Below the pieces are notes generated by a model. The model was not told where the DNA came from, did not search any database, and saw nothing but the letters and a program-made list of their open reading frames with translations. DNA of 23,797 nt, from positions 1-23,797 of the forward strand of contig JAAZOE010000018.1 in the NCBI GenBank assembly GCA_012797915.1. Direction: 5' to 3'. Below, piece by piece: positions 22,566 to 23,797 of this stretch. The position numbers and the translations under genes are program-made. Position 1 is the stretch's first letter; each line of letters opens with the position of its first letter. This stretch comes from Candidatus Zixiibacteriota bacterium. GTDB lineage: Bacteria > Zixibacteria > MSB-5A5 > GN15 > JAAZOE01.

Positions 22566-22674
22566 GCGATACCTCCTTATCCTTTCCTTTAGTACGATTG
22601 TCATTCGCCGCGGTTACGGGCCGCGATACGGATTTGTTGTTGATTTCGAAGGATAAAAGACCTTCCTAGTTCAC

Positions 22675-23797
22675 ATGACCTTGGATTCGATACAATTCAT
22701 CACCGGGCGGCTGACCGCCAAGACCCTCTCCGGCCTGGAAGACACGCTGGCGGCGGAACTGACATCGCTGGGCGCGGCCGATGTCTGGCCGGGGAACCGG
22801 GCGGTTGAATTCACCGGCGATAAACGGCTGATGTATCATGTCAACCTCTGGTGTCGCACGGCCACCCGCGTGCTCCTGCCGATTGCCGCCTTCGATGCCT
22901 CCGGAAGCGACCGGCTGTATGCCGGTGTCGCCGCCATCGACTGGACGCGGTATCTCGATCCCGACATGACCCTGGCCGTCGATGCCGTCGCCATCGAATC
23001 GGCCTTCGACAATTCTCTTTTCGTTGCCCAGCGGGTTAAGGATGCCATCGTCGATCAGTTTCGCAAACGGAACGGCCGCCGCCCCTCGGTCGATGCCGAC
23101 AATACCGACCTGCGGATCAACATCCATATCCACGGCCCCAAGGCGACTCTGTCCCTGGATTCCTCCGGGGGACCACTGACCCGCCGGGGGTATCGGACCG
23201 AGGGAGGGAAGGCGCCTCTCAGCGAAGTTCTCGCCGCCGGGATCATCCGCCTGACCGAATGGGACATGGCCATTCCGCTAATAGACCCGATGTGCGGGTC
23301 GGGGACGATCGTGATCGAGGCGGCGATGGCCGCCCGCGACATGGCGCCGGGACTACTCCGAAAGCAATTCGGTTTTATGCGCTGGAAAGAGTACGACGAA
23401 TCCCTCTATCGACAGATGATCCGGCAGGCCCGGCAGACGGTCAAATCGGATCTGCCGGTGGAGATCGTCGGCTCCGACATCGACCGAAAAGCCATCGATG
23501 AGGCCAAGGCCAATGCCCGTCGAGCCGGGGTGGAAGGCAACATCCGCTTCGAGGTGAAGCCGTTCGACAAGCAGACGCCGCCGTCACCGCCGGGAATACT
23601 CATCACCAACCCGCCCTATGGCGAACGGATTGCCATCAGGGACATCGAAACCTTCTACCAAACCCTCGGCGATACACTTAAGCAGAAGTACGAGGGATAC
23701 ACCGCCTATATCCTTAGCGGCAACCCCGAAGCCGCCGGGCATATCGGCCTGCGGACCTCGCGGCGGATCAAGCTGTTCAATGGCCCGCTGGAATGCC
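22675..23797 (+). CDS. THUMP-domain class I SAM-dependent RNA methyltransferase, C-terminus cut
   Basis: From ATG 22675, the only start after the in-frame stop at 22654-22656 and without a clear Shine-Dalgarno, about 374 residues are present. An N-terminal ferredoxin-like/THUMP part (GLEDTLAAELTSLGA, VNLWCRTATRVLLP, NTDLRINIHIHGPKATLSLD) precedes a Rossmann methyltransferase with DPMCGSGT (204-210) for SAM and the NPPY catalytic motif (312-315). This matches the YpsC / RlmL N-terminal-half group, which makes m2G in 23S rRNA. The last visible residues (RRIKLFNGPLEC) are close to the usual C-terminus, so only about ten residues should lie outside. The exact rRNA target is not proven. Confidence 0.92.
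   Translation, partial: MTLDSIQFITGRLTAKTLSGLEDTLAAELTSLGAADVWPGNRAVEFTGDKRLMYHVNLWCRTATRVLLPIAAFDASGSDRLYAGVAAIDWTRYLDPDMTLAVDAVAIESAFDNSLFVAQRVKDAIVDQFRKRNGRRPSVDADNTDLRINIHIHGPKATLSLDSSGGPLTRRGYRTEGGKAPLSEVLAAGIIRLTEWDMAIPLIDPMCGSGTIVIEAAMAARDMAPGLLRKQFGFMRWKEYDESLYRQMIRQARQTVKSDLPVEIVGSDIDRKAIDEAKANARRAGVEGNIRFEVKPFDKQTPPSPPGILITNPPYGERIAIRDIETFYQTLGDTLKQKYEGYTAYILSGNPEAAGHIGLRTSRRIKLFNGPLEC

Noticed and set aside
1..23797. General reassignment of TAG as a sense codon
   Set aside because: TAG ends permease two, the JmjC-like gene, the SecB-like gene, the TraR/DksA-like gene, lspA, the SDR and the YHS gene at natural C-termini, so it works as a stop here.

Overview
The window looks like a moderately GC-rich chromosome segment from a Gram-negative bacterium. 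It encodes a lipoprotein signal peptidase, an outer-membrane barrel-like protein, a putative lipoprotein and a MacA-type periplasmic adaptor. Gene style (secreted S8 protease with a C-terminal beta-sandwich, paired FtsX permeases, ankyrin plus metallo-beta-lactamase protein, YHS-domain protein, many palindromic intergenic repeats) suggests an uncultured FCB-type lineage, perhaps Zixibacteria. That placement is inference from gene style only. No rRNA, tRNA, CRISPR array or insertion sequence was seen.

Layout. 1-3221 (-): secreted subtilisin-like protease cut by the left edge, a YbjQ-family protein and a four-helix membrane protein. 3332-3898 (+): MntP-type manganese exporter. 4106-8430 (+): a four-gene MacAB-like ABC operon (adaptor, two different permeases, ATPase). 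8556-9280 (+): strong promoter and a putative lipoprotein whose signal peptide is broken at a T7 run. 9429-13723 (-): metallo-beta-lactamase-like and ankyrin pieces that look like one interrupted exported protein, then galT and a JmjC/cupin_8-like protein. 14067-15427 (+): a visibly more AT-rich accessory island. 15568-20400 (+): ileS (split by an in-frame TAG), a DksA/TraR protein, lspA and a small barrel-like protein. 20472-22565 (-): SDR oxidoreductase, exported double-YHS protein and a small membrane protein. 22675-end (+): THUMP-type RNA methyltransferase cut just before its C-terminus.

The most interesting locus is the island at 14067-15427. A consensus-like promoter is overlapped by a perfect 8-bp inverted repeat and is followed by three overlapping or tightly spaced genes: an unrecognised basic small ORF, a HicB-like antitoxin with a ribbon-helix-helix domain and about 50 extra C-terminal residues, and a SecB-like chaperone. 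This is the architecture of a toxin-antitoxin-chaperone (TAC) module, with a first gene that does not look like HicA, HigB or MqsR.

A second theme is interrupted reading frames: in-frame TAG codons in ileS and the ankyrin gene, and apparent single-base frame breaks in the lipoprotein, at the ankyrin/metallo-beta-lactamase junction and possibly at the start of the first island gene. TAG also ends at least seven ordinary genes here, so general TAG reassignment is unlikely. Consensus errors, real mutations or local recoding must be separated with reads.
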